Assembly: GCA_029980465.1 (NCBI GenBank)
Contig: JARYIJ010000001.1
Coordinates: 2,429,501 to 2,493,500, forward strand
Origin: Pseudolabrys sp.
Lineage (GTDB): Bacteria > Pseudomonadota > Alphaproteobacteria > Rhizobiales > Xanthobacteraceae
Length of the DNA: 64,000 nucleotides
Direction: 5' to 3'
The notes under the pieces were generated by a model, which saw nothing but the letters and a program-made list of their open reading frames with translations, was not told the DNA's origin and ran no database searches. Below, one piece after another: positions 27,501 through 36,747 of this stretch. Each line of letters begins with the position of its first letter. Within the stretch, counting starts at the first letter, position 1. A program made the position numbers and the translations under genes.

Positions 27501-29052
27501 CCTGCGGCCCTTCGGCCGCTTCCTGGAGCTCGGCAAACGCGACTATGTCTCGAACACGCACATCGGTCTGCGTCCGTTCCGCCGAAATTTGAGCTACTTC
27601 GGCGTCGACGTCGATCAGGTCATCGGCGCCCGGCGGGCGTTTGGTGAGCGGACATTCGCCAGGATCATGCGGGAGTTCGAAAGCGGAAAGTATGTTCCGT
27701 TGCCGTATAGCGTATTCGATGCCGGTCACGTCGCTGACGCGTTCCACCTGATGCAGCAATCCAGCCATATCGGCAAAATCGTGGTGCGTCCCCAGGGGGC
27801 GATCGCGGATTCAGCGGCGGCTGGCGCGTTCCGTGTCGCAGCGGACGGAACGCATGTCATTACCGGCGCTTTCAGCGGGTTCGGCCTCGCAACGGCAAAA
27901 TGGCTCGTCGAGAAGGGCGCCCGCCATCTCGTGATGGTCAGCCGCAGCGGTCCGGCCTCGGATGAGGCGCAGGCCGCGCTGCGCGCGTTCGCGGCGCAGG
28001 GCGTCAAGACGATTGCCGAAGCATGCGACGTTACCGATCGTGATGGACTGGAGCGGTTGTTTCGGACCATTCATGCGTCATTGCCGCCGATCGCGGGCGT
28101 CATGCATGCCGCCATGGTTCTCGACGACGCGATGCTGGCCAATCTCGACGAAGAGCGATTCTACGATGTCCTGGCGCCGAAAATCCTCGGCGCCGAAAAC
28201 CTTGATTATCTCGTTCGGGGCATGCCGCTCGATTATTTCATCCTGTTTTCCTCGGTCACGACGCTGTTCGGCAATCCCGGGCAGGCGAATTACGTTGCAG
28301 CCAACGCGTACATGGAAGGTCTGGCGCGTCGCCGCCGGCAGAAGGGCCTGCCGGCGCTCGCCGTGGCGTGGGGTCCGATCAGCGACGTCGGCGTTGTTGC
28401 TCGCAACGAACGGCTGCAGGCCGGACTGCAGCGGACGGCCGGGATGTCCGGAATGGCGGCGCGAGAGGCGCTTGAACTGATGGCCCGGGCGATCGGCCAG
28501 GCTGGTGAAAGTCCTGTGATTGTCATTTCGCCGAGTAACGGCGCTATCGCGAGCGATCGGCTTGTGACGTTGCGGTCGCCGACCTATGTCGGCTTCATCA
28601 GTCGCAATCAGAAGGTCGGCGAAACTACCGGCACTCGCATCGATCTTCAGGCGCTGGCGGCCAGCGCCGGCGCGGAGACGGTGCGCCGAAAGGTCGCCGA
28701 CGTCATTTGCGCGCAACTGTCGCATGTCCTCCACCTCCGCGAGGACGATATCAATCATGTGCGCCCGCTCGGTGAAATCGGCCTCGATTCATTGATGGCC
28801 GTCGAGCTGGTCATGAACCTCGAGGAATGTTTTGGCATCCAGATTCCGCTGGGCAGCTCGTCCGGCGCCAAAAGCATCGTCGAGCTTGCCGACGAGATCG
28901 TCGCCTATGTCGGAGTCGATCGGGACGAGCACGCGCTCAAGGCGAATACCGTGGCGGAGCAGCACATCGCGTCGCTTGACGCCGGCCAGCGGCAGGCTCT
29001 TAAAGATATTGTGACGGGTGACGCTTTGAGCGCGAAAAGGCTTTCTTCTTGA
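21583..29052 (+). CDS. highly reducing type I polyketide synthase
   Basis: A 2489-aa single-module PKS. KS (about 8-430): Cys180 in DTACSSSL, His315 in EAHGTGT, His353 in NVGHLEP. AT (about 530-835): Ser626 in GHSVGE. DH (about 890-1150): His924 in DHRVGEQTIFPG, partner Asp in LRVDCCGHG. A methyltransferase-like stretch (about 1330-1500) has a degenerate SAM loop (VLQVGFSPLAERLL) and is probably inactive. ER (about 1750-2070): GGAGAVGMAAVQIA near 1894. KR (about 2080-2270): TGAFSGFG at 2094, Ser2223/2224, Tyr2237. ACP: Ser2403 in GLDSL. No thioesterase, so release is likely by the coupled oxoamine synthase. ATG 21583 follows GGGAGGG. Confidence 0.93.
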   Translation: MAADIHQLRNDIAVVGWSCRLPGANSVDGLWSLLIEGRCAVTRMPNDRFSLERYGHPRKTERGKSYTWAAGVLDDIWVFDPAVFGISPREAAQIDPQQRILLQLTWEALEDAGIRPSSIANTDVGVFIGASQADYGHAFFDDPAIADAHFSTGTAVSILANRVSYIFGLNGPSLTIDTACSSSLVALNQAIEALRSGRIETAIVGGSNLLTGPSSFVAFSQANMLSQKGLCQAFAAGADGFVRAEGAVVLVLRKAAHAQSQRNPIHGLVLATDVNSDGRTNGISLPSLDAQEALLRRIYAQNHFDPDRLAFIEAHGTGTAAGDPIEATAIGRSIARQRAAALPIGSIKTNVGHLEPASGLAGIVKAMLALNHGVLPPSLHFDAPNPVIDFDALNLTVCTRLLPLPDAAEQYAGVSSFGFGGTNAHAIVSAGRKPAAHAAGPGASEPGLFMVSAHSSASLVTLARRYAERVPHLTDRETATLASAIAHRRERQSHRIAVSSSRSADVSRALAAFVAGVDDPNLAAATSSGEEMPVAFVYSGNASQWAGMGVSAYRSNARFRARFDEVDDHFKSVGGWSLHDAMFSETLHERLPLASVAQPLIFAIQAAATAALRSSGIHPVAVLGHSVGEIAAAEAAGALDLPTAIKVIHYRSTHQEMTHGAGGMAAVFSSTETLQPIVDGISGLEIAAINSPRTVTIAGSADALATFKRIAAERNIALLDLDLDYPFHTALMAPIERKLHADLHDIAPRDAAIPFVSTVTGTAISGTRLDGAYWWRNVREPVQFMVAVRAAAQLGARYFIEIGARSTLLKHVTDSLRGEVGSFGTLSVLDRSDRDIDPFQKARAKAVANGARVEIADVFGADPGPGVGLPLYPWQQSQFRFTPTVEAIGADPDRHPLAGARLNPDSKAWRASIDTVSHPLFADHRVGEQTIFPGTGFLEMAFEIGRQWLRSDSVIVTELEILTPLDLTSGETREVMTQLSPGSNTLEISSRPRLSLAGWLLHCRAKVHNGNTDPKPAAPHLPPARKTLDQSALYRIADGSGLHYGPAFRQVERVAIHNDRLISVHLPHSNGEAGYLLDPLRVDCCGHGLFALFAALRAEERGVAYIPVRLEESTLYRPYVEPERAIIEVVRAGERSVVTNCYIYGPGDEIIAILRGVRGQAISTRRTGSLDNVAFVETARLLDGTVTGQVGVAATATDVMAAARAAGMARDSGSEATDADVLIEGWATAAASEIVSGLAERGIVDEDSLVVSGRIPESLRSWLVTVMCNLEAAGLARRSETGWVIDEDPSLPSSTSVVKALASEQQGHAGELLLAAALSGFAGQVGQTHAIVSNREAIVPQSALDFYHSTSVFLKDSSAILYRLLGEHKRLWPKDRALRVLQVGFSPLAERLLSEHRDAVQLTVYEPDNRRFESAELALSRRTDVRLVDADHVHELGPFDLVVSIGGLHRLDSGIGIDGIAALLAPNGLLVAIEPRTSLFHDLVFGLDPAWFGAGGRSHARSPLRPPVHWVAELEQAGLRNAAATIVDCGSCAACLVTADARDAIFVREQAQAIIAPVTAHAAGTILVAVPKQASALAEKLAGSLSGLDAAPSSVVTIDSELPGGVPCAVVLLPDGSIAPADPAQALTRRCLEIKSWAEKMAEGSATLWLVFQGAFGSDAAQVRPVESGAWAFSRTLANEFTKLDIRRIDLEPGLPDAVAAKQIERIVASGTVETDLRVGRLAIQAVRVAPLREALESGARSSQSPAVLHRRSSSGQRLSWQPLERRRPGADEVEIEIDAAGLNFRDLMWSLSLLPEDMLESGFSGATLGLECAGRVSRAGASVKAMQVGDRVLAFAGSSFATHVTVKASHAVKLPAGLSSEAAATIPVAFFTAYYALITQARLARREWVLIHGGAGAVGMAAVQIARAKGARVIVSAGSPAKRDLMGILGADHVVDSRSTTFVDDVRRITGDGVDVVLNSLAGEAMERSIACLRPFGRFLELGKRDYVSNTHIGLRPFRRNLSYFGVDVDQVIGARRAFGERTFARIMREFESGKYVPLPYSVFDAGHVADAFHLMQQSSHIGKIVVRPQGAIADSAAAGAFRVAADGTHVITGAFSGFGLATAKWLVEKGARHLVMVSRSGPASDEAQAALRAFAAQGVKTIAEACDVTDRDGLERLFRTIHASLPPIAGVMHAAMVLDDAMLANLDEERFYDVLAPKILGAENLDYLVRGMPLDYFILFSSVTTLFGNPGQANYVAANAYMEGLARRRRQKGLPALAVAWGPISDVGVVARNERLQAGLQRTAGMSGMAAREALELMARAIGQAGESPVIVISPSNGAIASDRLVTLRSPTYVGFISRNQKVGETTGTRIDLQALAASAGAETVRRKVADVICAQLSHVLHLREDDINHVRPLGEIGLDSLMAVELVMNLEECFGIQIPLGSSSGAKSIVELADEIVAYVGVDRDEHALKANTVAEQHIASLDAGQRQALKDIVTGDALSAKRLSS

Positions 29053-30407
29053 GCAAGGATTCCGCTTTAAGTGGACAAGCGCGCGAGCGATTGCTCTCGC
29101 GGGTGGAATCGATGCGAAGCGCCGGCAATCAGCCGCCGCGCGCCGACCCTGCCGAGGCGAGGGGAGCGCAGAGCCGGTTTACGGATTTCGCGTCCTTGCC
29201 AGGCTACGATGAGTTGCGGCTGCAGCGCACCGTTGCCGACAGGATGGGCCTTGAAAATCCGTTTTTCCGCGTTCACGACGGGCGTGGGGGCGCGCGGACG
29301 CAAATCGATGGCCGGACCCTCATCAATTTCTCAGGCTACGATTATCTCGGCCTGAACGGCCATCCCGAAGTTGCCGGGGCCGCGAAGGCGGCGATCGACC
29401 GGTATGGGATCTCGGCCTCGGCGAGCCGCGTGGTGGCCGGCGAGCGGCCCATTCACCGGGTGCTTGAGAGCGCCCTTGCGGGCCACTATCGCGCCGACGA
29501 CGCCGTGGTTTTTGTCAGCGGCTATGCGACGAACGTCAGCGTGATCGCTCAGCTCCTCGGCGCCAAAGACCTCGTTGTCTATGACGCGGCGATCCACAAC
29601 AGCGCGGTCGTCGGCAGCGTGCTGTCGGGCGCTTCGCGCCGCAGCTTCGTCCATAACGATCTCGACAACCTCGAGCAGGTCCTGGCCGGCATACGGCACA
29701 AGTTTGAGCGCGTGCTGATCGTCGTCGAGGGGCTGTACAGCATGGATGGCGACGTCCCCGATCTGCCGCGCCTGATCGACATCAAGAAGCGCTTCAATGC
29801 GTGGCTGATGGTCGACGAGGCGCATGCGCTCGGCGTCCTCGGCCGCCGGGGCTACGGCCTGTTCGAGCATTTTGACGCCGATCCGCGCGACGTCGATATC
29901 TGGATGGGCACGCTGTCGAAGACACTGGCGGCTTGCGGCGGTTACATCGCCGGTTCCTCGTCTCTGGTCGACTATATCCGCTGCATGGTCGGCGCGTTCG
30001 TTTACAGCGTCGGCATGCCGCCTGTTGTTGCGGCGGCGGCGGCCAAGGCCTTGGAGCTGATGTACCGGGAGCCGGAGCGTGTCGCGACGTTGCAAAAGAA
30101 TGCGGCTCACTTTCTCGACTACGCAAAGTCAAGGAAGCTCGATACGGGCTTCGCTGGCGGAACGGCGGTCACGCCGGTCGTTGTGGGGGATTCGCTGGGC
30201 GCCGTCATCCTGTCTCAGGAACTCAATCGCCGTGGCGTCAACGTGCAGCCGGTGATTTACCCTGCCGTTCCGCCGAAGTCGGCGCGCCTTCGGTTCTTCG
30301 TCACCGCCGAACACACGCAGCGGGATATTGAGACGACGCTCGATATCGTCGCCGAAGAAATCGCCCGGCTTCCGGAACGCGTGCAGGCTCTCAAGGCGCT
30401 CGCCTGA
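29049..30407 (+). CDS. alpha-oxoamine synthase (AONS/SPT-like), PKS-coupled
   Basis: A 452-aa PLP enzyme of the 8-amino-7-oxononanoate synthase/serine palmitoyltransferase family. The core begins at about residue 60 and shows INFSGYDYLGL, HNS, DEAHALGVLG (Asp256 binds PLP) and GTLSKTLAACGGYI with Lys291 as the Schiff-base lysine. These enzymes condense an acyl thioester with an amino acid and release CO2. The gene starts at TTG 29049, overlapping the PKS stop (TTGA), so it is co-translated with the PKS. It most likely offloads the ACP-bound chain as an amino ketone. It could in principle be a biotin enzyme, but no other bio genes are here. Confidence 0.88.
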   Translation: MSKDSALSGQARERLLSRVESMRSAGNQPPRADPAEARGAQSRFTDFASLPGYDELRLQRTVADRMGLENPFFRVHDGRGGARTQIDGRTLINFSGYDYLGLNGHPEVAGAAKAAIDRYGISASASRVVAGERPIHRVLESALAGHYRADDAVVFVSGYATNVSVIAQLLGAKDLVVYDAAIHNSAVVGSVLSGASRRSFVHNDLDNLEQVLAGIRHKFERVLIVVEGLYSMDGDVPDLPRLIDIKKRFNAWLMVDEAHALGVLGRRGYGLFEHFDADPRDVDIWMGTLSKTLAACGGYIAGSSSLVDYIRCMVGAFVYSVGMPPVVAAAAAKALELMYREPERVATLQKNAAHFLDYAKSRKLDTGFAGGTAVTPVVVGDSLGAVILSQELNRRGVNVQPVIYPAVPPKSARLRFFVTAEHTQRDIETTLDIVAEEIARLPERVQALKALA

Positions 30408-30413
30408 CAAAAG

Positions 30414-30935
30414 TCAGCGAAGTGCCCGCTCGCTCATCAGTTGCCGGACGAATTGAGCGAGGTCCCCGCCGTTGAACAAGTGACCCGTAATGCCGGCGGC
30501 CCGCGCCGCGGCAAGGTCGATATCCTTGTCGCCGATGAGAAAGCTGCGGTCGCGGTCGACGGGCCATGCCGTCATCAGATCGAGGATCATGCCGGGCCCC
30601 GGCTTGCGCCAATCCGAGTCCTTGCGATAGGCGGCGACGACAGCCTCGGGATGATAGGGGCAGTAGCGGATATCGTCGATCCGCGCGCCCTGGCTTTTCA
30701 ATTCATCGATCATCCAGGCGGTCAGCAGCTCCAGGTCGGATTCGGAGAACAGACCGCGAGCGATGCCGGACTGATTCGAGACGATAAAGACGAGATATCC
30801 GGCATCGTTGAGTTGCCTGATCGCGTCGGCCGCGCCGGAAATCCAGTGAAAGCGGTCGCGGCTGCCGACGTAACCCTCATCGTGATTGATGACGCCGTCG
30901 CGGTCGAGAAAGGCTGCAGGCCGCAAATCGCTCAT
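30414..30935 (-). CDS. HAD-IIIA phosphatase, GmhB-like
   Basis: A 173-aa HAD-superfamily histidinol-phosphate/heptose-bisphosphate phosphatase. Motifs: FLDRDGVIN with the nucleophile and acid Asp, [17 protein letters not shown] and [12 protein letters not shown]. The Cys-rich zinc loop of E. coli GmhB is reduced to CPYHP with no second Cys pair. It probably removes a phosphate from a sugar bisphosphate for nucleotide-sugar synthesis. Its ATG overlaps the stop of the AGE-family gene (ATGA). It is the last gene of the leftward cysD-cysNC-AGE-gmhB operon and converges on the oxoamine synthase gene with a 6-bp gap. Confidence 0.8.
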   Translation of the reverse strand: MSDLRPAAFLDRDGVINHDEGYVGSRDRFHWISGAADAIRQLNDAGYLVFIVSNQSGIARGLFSESDLELLTAWMIDELKSQGARIDDIRYCPYHPEAVVAAYRKDSDWRKPGPGMILDLMTAWPVDRDRSFLIGDKDIDLAAARAAGITGHLFNGGDLAQFVRQLMSERALR

Positions 30936-32086
30936 GGCCAGATCCGGTGCGCGTCAGCGATGGCGCCGAAGATGTGATAGAGCGCGGTGGCCGGCATCTG
31001 GATCGTCAACGGACGTCCATGCTGGTCGAGGCGATCGACATATCCGCCCGGACACCTCGGGTCGAGATAGGAGGTCGCGATAGACTGTAGCGCTTGGGCG
31101 GCGCCGTCCTCGGCCTCTTGAACGCCAAGCTCCGTTGCGGCGATGAACGCCCGCGCCAGCTCGGTCTGCGGCCAGACCCGCCGGGTATGGCGTCTGACCG
31201 AGCCATCGCGGTGAAGCTCGTCGACCAGGGTGCCTGTCGCCGGATCGCGCCCGCGCAGCGCAGTCTGCAAGAGCACAGAGGGCAACGGCCCCGGCGGGAT
31301 ATTGCGCAACCGCTCATATTTGCGGATCAGCCACGACCATTCGGCGTGATGCCCCGGCTCGATGCAATCGCCGTCCGGCCCGTCGAAAGGAGACCAGTCC
31401 GCTGCGAAATATTCTCCGATTATGCCGCTGGTTTCGTCGTAGAAATGGTCGGTCAGAAGCCTCAGGATGCGCGCTGCGCGCTCAAGCGCTCCCGGAAGTT
31501 CCAGTGTCTCGTGCAGCGCCAGCATCGCTTCAAAGCCGTGCATGTGCGGATTTTGCCGGCGCGGCAGGCTGGCAGGCTTGCCCTCGATGAAGCTGCCGTC
31601 CGGCATAGTGAGTTCATCGTCGATGAAATCGATGACCTCAAGGAGCCTGTGACGGATTTGAGCGTCGCCGCTCGCTCTGGCGGCCCACGCCAGGCCGAGC
31701 ACGACGAACATATGGCCATAGGTGTCGCGGAGCGGGTCTGCGACCGTGTTGTCGGGAGCGAGCGAAAAGACGTAGCCGCCGTCCGGGTGGCGGTATCGCT
31801 CGATCAGAAATTCCGCGCCTTTGATGGCAAGCGCTTTGGCGTCCGGATGCCAGCCGAGCATTGACGCGTGGGCGTAGACGTAAGTCTGACGTGCCTGCAC
31901 CAGCAGCCGTCGTGGAGCGGCGAGGTCCGGCGAGCCGTCGGCGTTGAGACGCTCCTGGAAGCCGCCGCGCGCGGCATCGAAGCCGTTGCGCGACCATAAC
32001 GGCAAAGCCTGCTCAATCGCCCACGTCCGAAGCTTCCGCGTCATGGCAGCGCCGGATGGGATCACGCCTGGTCTGTGCTGTTCCAT
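30932..32086 (-). CDS. AGE-family sugar epimerase/isomerase
   Basis: A 384-aa (alpha/alpha)6-barrel protein of the N-acylglucosamine 2-epimerase family, which also includes mannose and mannose-6-phosphate isomerases. Family motifs are [24 protein letters not shown] and [12 protein letters not shown], containing the catalytic His residues. The precise sugar is unknown. It is ATGA-coupled to the downstream GmhB-like phosphatase and lies 14 bp after cysNC. A second start at residue 15 is possible; neither has a strong ribosome site. Confidence 0.8.
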   Translation of the reverse strand: MEQHRPGVIPSGAAMTRKLRTWAIEQALPLWSRNGFDAARGGFQERLNADGSPDLAAPRRLLVQARQTYVYAHASMLGWHPDAKALAIKGAEFLIERYRHPDGGYVFSLAPDNTVADPLRDTYGHMFVVLGLAWAARASGDAQIRHRLLEVIDFIDDELTMPDGSFIEGKPASLPRRQNPHMHGFEAMLALHETLELPGALERAARILRLLTDHFYDETSGIIGEYFAADWSPFDGPDGDCIEPGHHAEWSWLIRKYERLRNIPPGPLPSVLLQTALRGRDPATGTLVDELHRDGSVRRHTRRVWPQTELARAFIAATELGVQEAEDGAAQALQSIATSYLDPRCPGGYVDRLDQHGRPLTIQMPATALYHIFGAIADAHRIWP

Positions 32087-32100
32087 CCGTGCGTACGCGA

Positions 32101-33996
32101 TTAGATGATGGACTTGCGCTTGAGCTCCGCCAAAACCTCGTCCGCAAGCGCTTCGGGCGTTTTCGTGCTTGCGGCGAGAACGAGCTCGGCGTGCTCGGGC
32201 GGCTCATAGGCGCTGCCGATACCGGTCATGTTCGGCAGTTTGCCCGAGCGAGCCAGCTTGTAGAGACCCTTCGGGTCGCGCGCTTCGCACACGTCGAGCG
32301 GGGTATCGACGAAGATTTCGAGGAATTCGTCAAGCCCGACCATGCCTCGCGCCATGCGCCGCTCACTGCGGAACGGAGAAATGAAGCTGACCAGCACGAT
32401 CAGGCCGGCTTGAACCATCAGCCTTGCGACTTCGGCGATGCGGCGAATATTCTCGACGCGATCCTCATCGGTGAAACCGAGGTCCTTGTTGAGTCCGTGA
32501 CGGATATTGTCGCCATCGAGAATGATCGTATGGCGCCCCTGCCGCGCCAGGGCCTGTTCGACGAGATCGGCGATGGTCGATTTGCCGGCACCGGACAGCC
32601 CGGTGAACCACAGCACGCAAGGCTTTTGCCCCTTGAGCGCCGCGCGGGCCGTCTTGTCGATGCGTGTCGGTTGCCAATGGATGTTGGTGGACCGGCGCAG
32701 TGCAAAGCGGATCATGCCGCATCCGACCGTCGCATTGCTCAGCCGGTCGATTAGAACGAAGCCTCCGGTTTCCCGGTTATCATCGTATGGGTCGAACGCG
32801 ACAGGCCGATCGATGGCGATGTTGACGAGCGCGACTTCATTCAGGTCGAGGTGCTTGGCCGCGACATGCTCGAGCGTATTGACGTTGACCTTGTGCTTGA
32901 GCTTGGTGATTTGCGCGTTGATGAAGTTGCCATTCATCGCCAGCAGATAGGACCGTTCCGGCAGCATCTGGGCTTCGTTCATCCAGACGATGTAAGCGGC
33001 AAACTGGTCGGATAATGTCGGACGGTCGATATTGGCGGCGATCATGTCGCCACGGCTGGCGTCGATATCGTCGGACAGCGTCAGCGTGACCGCGCGGCCC
33101 GCCGCGGCCTCCGCCAAATCGCCGTCGTAGGTCACGATGCGGCCGATAGTTGTGACGCGCCCCGAAGGGAGAACCACGACCCGGTCGCCGGGTCGGACGC
33201 GGCCGCCGGCGATCGTGCCGGCGTAACCCCTGAAGTCCTGGTTCGGCCGGTTAACCCATTGAATAGCCATTCGGAATGGCCGCGAGGAGGCATCCGACGC
33301 GACGTCGACGGTCTCCAGATATTCGAGCAACGTCGGTCCCGCATACCATCCCGTGGTTTCGCTGCGCTGGGTGACATTGTCGCCGGTGAGAGCGGAGACC
33401 GGAATCGCGACGATGTTGGATAGTCCGAGCTGCGCTGCAAAGGCGCGATAGCCGCTGGAGATTGCATCGAAGGTCGCGCGATCCCAATCGACCAGGTCCA
33501 TCTTGTTGACGGCAAGAACGATATTCCGGATGCCGAGCAGGGACACGATATAGCTGTGGCGGAAGGTCTGGGTCAGCAGACCCTTGCGCGCGTCGACCAG
33601 AAGCACCGCGACGTCCGCGGTCGAGGCGCCCGTCGCCATGTTGCGCGTATACTGCTCATGGCCCGGCGTATCGGCGACGATGAAGGAACGCCGCTGGCTG
33701 GAGAAGAAGCGGTAAGCGACGTCGATGGTAATGCCTTGCTCGCGTTCGGCCTGGAGACCGTCGACGAGCAGTGCCATGTCGATCTGGCCGCCGGTTGTTC
33801 CGTAGCGCGCGCTGTCTTTTTCGAGTGCCTTCAATTGATCGGCGTAAATCAGTTTGCAGTCGTAGAGAAGCCGCCCGATCAGAGTGGATTTCCCGTCGTC
33901 AACCGAGCCGCAGGTCAGGAAGCGCAGCAGCCCACGTTCCGCGCCGGACCGGGAATCGAGGAGCGTCGAGCTGCGCGGACGGACGACTTCGTGCAT
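32101..33996 (-). CDS. cysNC: bifunctional sulfate adenylyltransferase subunit 1 / APS kinase
   Basis: A 631-aa fusion. Residues about 20-440 are the GTPase CysN ([29 protein letters not shown]), which drives ATP-sulfurylase with CysD. Residues about 450-631 are the APS kinase CysC ([38 protein letters not shown]). Together with CysD it makes APS and then PAPS. The same layout is known as NodQ in rhizobia, where PAPS serves sulfation of Nod factor. The start is ATGA-coupled to cysD. No sulfotransferase or PAPS reductase is visible in the window. Confidence 0.93.
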   Translation of the reverse strand: MHEVVRPRSSTLLDSRSGAERGLLRFLTCGSVDDGKSTLIGRLLYDCKLIYADQLKALEKDSARYGTTGGQIDMALLVDGLQAEREQGITIDVAYRFFSSQRRSFIVADTPGHEQYTRNMATGASTADVAVLLVDARKGLLTQTFRHSYIVSLLGIRNIVLAVNKMDLVDWDRATFDAISSGYRAFAAQLGLSNIVAIPVSALTGDNVTQRSETTGWYAGPTLLEYLETVDVASDASSRPFRMAIQWVNRPNQDFRGYAGTIAGGRVRPGDRVVVLPSGRVTTIGRIVTYDGDLAEAAAGRAVTLTLSDDIDASRGDMIAANIDRPTLSDQFAAYIVWMNEAQMLPERSYLLAMNGNFINAQITKLKHKVNVNTLEHVAAKHLDLNEVALVNIAIDRPVAFDPYDDNRETGGFVLIDRLSNATVGCGMIRFALRRSTNIHWQPTRIDKTARAALKGQKPCVLWFTGLSGAGKSTIADLVEQALARQGRHTIILDGDNIRHGLNKDLGFTDEDRVENIRRIAEVARLMVQAGLIVLVSFISPFRSERRMARGMVGLDEFLEIFVDTPLDVCEARDPKGLYKLARSGKLPNMTGIGSAYEPPEHAELVLAASTKTPEALADEVLAELKRKSII

Positions 33997-34907
33997 CAGA
34001 AGTAGCCTTCCTGCTTTTTCCTTTCCATCGACCCAGCCTGATCCTGGTCGATGATACGGCCCTGCCGCTCGCTGTAGGTCGCCGCCAAGGTCTCGTCGAC
34101 GACGTCTTCAAGCGAAACCGCGTCGCTCTCGATGGCGCCCGTCAACGGGTAGCAACCCAAGGTCCGGAAGCGGACTCGCATCATCTTCGGTGTTTCGTCC
34201 GGACTGAGCGGCATGCGGTCGTCGTCGACCATGATCAATGCGCCATCGCGAACGACGATGGGACGCTCTTTCGCGAAATAAAGCGGGACGACCGGGATGT
34301 TCTCGGCGAGGATGTATTGCCAGATGTCGAGCTCGGTCCAGTTCGACAGCGGAAATACGCGGATGCTCTCGCCTTTGCGCACCTGACCATTGAAAATCCG
34401 CCACAGTTCGGGACGCTGGTTTTTCGGATCCCAGCGGTGCGCCGATGTCCTGAACGAAAAGACACGTTCCTTGGAGCGGCTCTTCTCCTCGTCGCGTCGC
34501 GCACCGCCGAAGGCGGCATCGAAGCCGTGTCTGGTCAGCGCCTGACGCAGGGCCTCGGTCTTCATGACGTCGGTATAGACCGCGGATCCGTGAGTAAACG
34601 GATTGATGCCGGCCCGTAGACCATCGTCATTGGTATGCACGATCAGATCGAGCCCGAGCTCGGCGGCGCGCCGATCGCGAAAGGCGATCATCTCCTTGAA
34701 CTTCCAGGTCGTATCGACGTGCAGCAGCGGAAAGGGCGGCTTGGCCGGATAAAAGGCCTTCATCGCCAGGTGCAGCATGACCGACGAGTCCTTGCCGATC
34801 GAATAAAGCATCACGGGCTTGGCGAACTGCGCGGCCACCTCACGCATGATGTGAATGCTCTCATCCTCCAGTTGCTGGAGATGGCTCGGGCGCGGCGTTC
34901 CGGACAC
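33996..34907 (-). CDS. cysD: sulfate adenylyltransferase subunit 2
   Basis: A 303-aa PP-loop ATP-sulfurylase subunit. It has the [17 protein letters not shown] loop, [28 protein letters not shown] and the C-terminal [21 protein letters not shown], all characteristic of CysD/NodP. It catalyses sulfate adenylation with CysN. The start is a GTG at 34907. It leads the leftward operon and faces the aminotransferase gene across a 206-bp divergent region that must hold both promoters. Confidence 0.93.
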   Translation of the reverse strand: MSGTPRPSHLQQLEDESIHIMREVAAQFAKPVMLYSIGKDSSVMLHLAMKAFYPAKPPFPLLHVDTTWKFKEMIAFRDRRAAELGLDLIVHTNDDGLRAGINPFTHGSAVYTDVMKTEALRQALTRHGFDAAFGGARRDEEKSRSKERVFSFRTSAHRWDPKNQRPELWRIFNGQVRKGESIRVFPLSNWTELDIWQYILAENIPVVPLYFAKERPIVVRDGALIMVDDDRMPLSPDETPKMMRVRFRTLGCYPLTGAIESDAVSLEDVVDETLAATYSERQGRIIDQDQAGSMERKKQEGYF

Positions 34908-35113
34908 GTCGATCGTCTCAAATATCAGAGGGTTGCTGCGGGCACTCTTAGCGTAAAGGGTCGCGGAGGGGCAATTGAACCGTAGAAAAGCAATCCGCCG
35001 CGGCAGGCTGCAAGCAGCTGATTCAGCGTAGCAATCTGCAATAATTGTTAATCGGCCCGGGCGTTGCCGCGGCGCAGTAATTGCAATACGACACGCGGCA
35101 CAAGGAAACTCGC

Positions 35114-36277
35114 ATGACGGAACACCCCAAAGTCACGACGGAATCGGCGTCTGCGCCGGTGCCTTTCATCGATCTGGCCGCCCAGCGCCGCCGGCTGGGC
35201 CCGGCGATCGACGAGGCGATCGCGCGCGTCCTGGCGCACGGTCAGTACATCCTGGGTCCGGAAGTCCGTCTGCTCGAGGCCGATCTGGCCGGATTTTGTG
35301 GGGCCAAGCACGTCATCTCCTGCTCGAACGGCACCGACGCGCTCGCGCTGATTCTTCGCGCCAAGGGCATCAAGGCCGGAGACGCGGTTTTTTGCCCGAG
35401 CTTCACGTTTGCCGCGACGGCCGAGGTGGTGGCTTGGTTCGGCGCGACGCCGGTTTTTGTCGATGTATTTCCGGATACGTTCAACATGGATCCCGGAAGC
35501 CTCGAGCGGGCAATTACGGCCGCCAAGCAACTCGGCCTCAGGCCCGCTTGTGTGATCGTGGTCGATCTGTTCGGGCAGTCCGCCGACTACGACGCAATTG
35601 CACCGGTCTGTGACGCGCACAAGCTCTGGATTCTGGACGATGCCGCGCAATCGTTCGGAGCGACTTATAAAGGCCGCAAGATCGGAACGTTCGGACTTGC
35701 GACGGCGACGAGCTTTTTCCCCGCCAAGCCGCTCGGATGTTATGGCGACGGCGGCGCCATCTTCACCGACGATGTCGAGCTCGCCGAGCTGTTGCGGTCG
35801 TTGCGTGTGCACGGGCAGGGTGTCGACAAGTATGACAATACGCGGATCGGCATTAACGGCAGGCTTGACACGATCCAGGCAGCGGTGCTGATCGAGAAGC
35901 TGAAAATCTTCCCGGATGAAATCGAAAAGCGCGACGTTATTGCACGGCGTTACAACGAGGCGCTCAAGGACGTTGCCGTTGTTCCGCGTGTGATGGATGG
36001 CCTGGTGTCGACCTGGGCTCAATACACGATCAGGATTGGCAATGGTCGTCGTGACGGAGTCGCCGTCGCGTTGAAGGCGCAGGGAATTCCGACGGCAATT
36101 TATTATCCCAAGCCGCTGCATCGGCAGACGGCCTATCGTGGTTATCCGACGCCCGGCAATGGCCTGCCGGTTTCAGACGCGATTGCGCAAGAGGTGATCA
36201 GCTTGCCGATGCACCCCTACCTCGCGCCTGAATTGCAGGATCGCATCGTCAACGCGGTGCGCGCCGCCCTCACATAA
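35114..36277 (+). CDS. DegT/DnrJ/EryC1/StrS aminotransferase
   Basis: A 387-aa PLP enzyme of the sugar aminotransferase family. It begins [22 protein letters not shown] and shows [28 protein letters not shown] and [16 protein letters not shown] with the PLP Lys. Members transaminate keto-sugar nucleotides, for example in making 3- or 4-amino sugars for surface glycans. The start 35114 follows AAGGAAA. It is divergent from cysD. No matching keto-sugar oxidoreductase or acetyltransferase is next to it, so the amino sugar cannot be named. Confidence 0.85.
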   Translation: MTEHPKVTTESASAPVPFIDLAAQRRRLGPAIDEAIARVLAHGQYILGPEVRLLEADLAGFCGAKHVISCSNGTDALALILRAKGIKAGDAVFCPSFTFAATAEVVAWFGATPVFVDVFPDTFNMDPGSLERAITAAKQLGLRPACVIVVDLFGQSADYDAIAPVCDAHKLWILDDAAQSFGATYKGRKIGTFGLATATSFFPAKPLGCYGDGGAIFTDDVELAELLRSLRVHGQGVDKYDNTRIGINGRLDTIQAAVLIEKLKIFPDEIEKRDVIARRYNEALKDVAVVPRVMDGLVSTWAQYTIRIGNGRRDGVAVALKAQGIPTAIYYPKPLHRQTAYRGYPTPGNGLPVSDAIAQEVISLPMHPYLAPELQDRIVNAVRAALT

Positions 36278-36409
36278 TCTGGATTGTCAAGAGCGTCGCT
36301 GTTGCGCGACACGGCGCGGCCTTTGCCGCGTCGTGCGTTCGCCTTACAATCAGTTCCGGTTCCAGCCCGTGCTGTTGACCGCAACATCGAAAATTTTCGA
36401 GGGAAAGCC

Positions 36410-36658
36410 ATGACGTCTTCTGATCGAGACGCCGTTGCCAGGCCTGTCAGCCGGGATGCTCATACACGTTCGATCGTCAAGGCCGTGAGCTGGCGAATGG
36501 CGGGCTCCATCGACACCTTTGTCATCAGCTTCATCATTACCGGACACGCGATGCTGGCCGGCTCCATCGCCGGTACGGAGCTGATCACCAAGATCTTGTT
36601 ATATTATCTGCACGAGCGCCTATGGACCGCGATTCCGTGGGGTCATCGGGCGAAATAG
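36410..36658 (+). CDS. DUF2061 membrane protein
   Basis: An 82-aa protein with RSIVKAVSWRMAGSIDTFVISFIITG followed by a second helix and ILLYYLHERLWTAIPWG, the compact signature of DUF2061. Two predicted helices; function unknown. The start at 36410 follows GAGGGAAAG. It lies between the aminotransferase and transaldolase genes, all rightward. Confidence 0.8.
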   Translation: MTSSDRDAVARPVSRDAHTRSIVKAVSWRMAGSIDTFVISFIITGHAMLAGSIAGTELITKILLYYLHERLWTAIPWGHRAK

Positions 36659-36747
36659 CTGTGACTTGAAGGATTTGCTGCGCTTGATCGAACGAAGCGC
36701 AAGATGAGATAATCAAAACGGTTGGGACATGCGTAGAGGGATCCCGG

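Noticed and set aside
29049..30407. Oxoamine synthase as biotin-pathway BioF
   Set aside because: No bioA, B, C or D nearby, and the start overlaps the PKS stop; the PKS partner is the better explanation.
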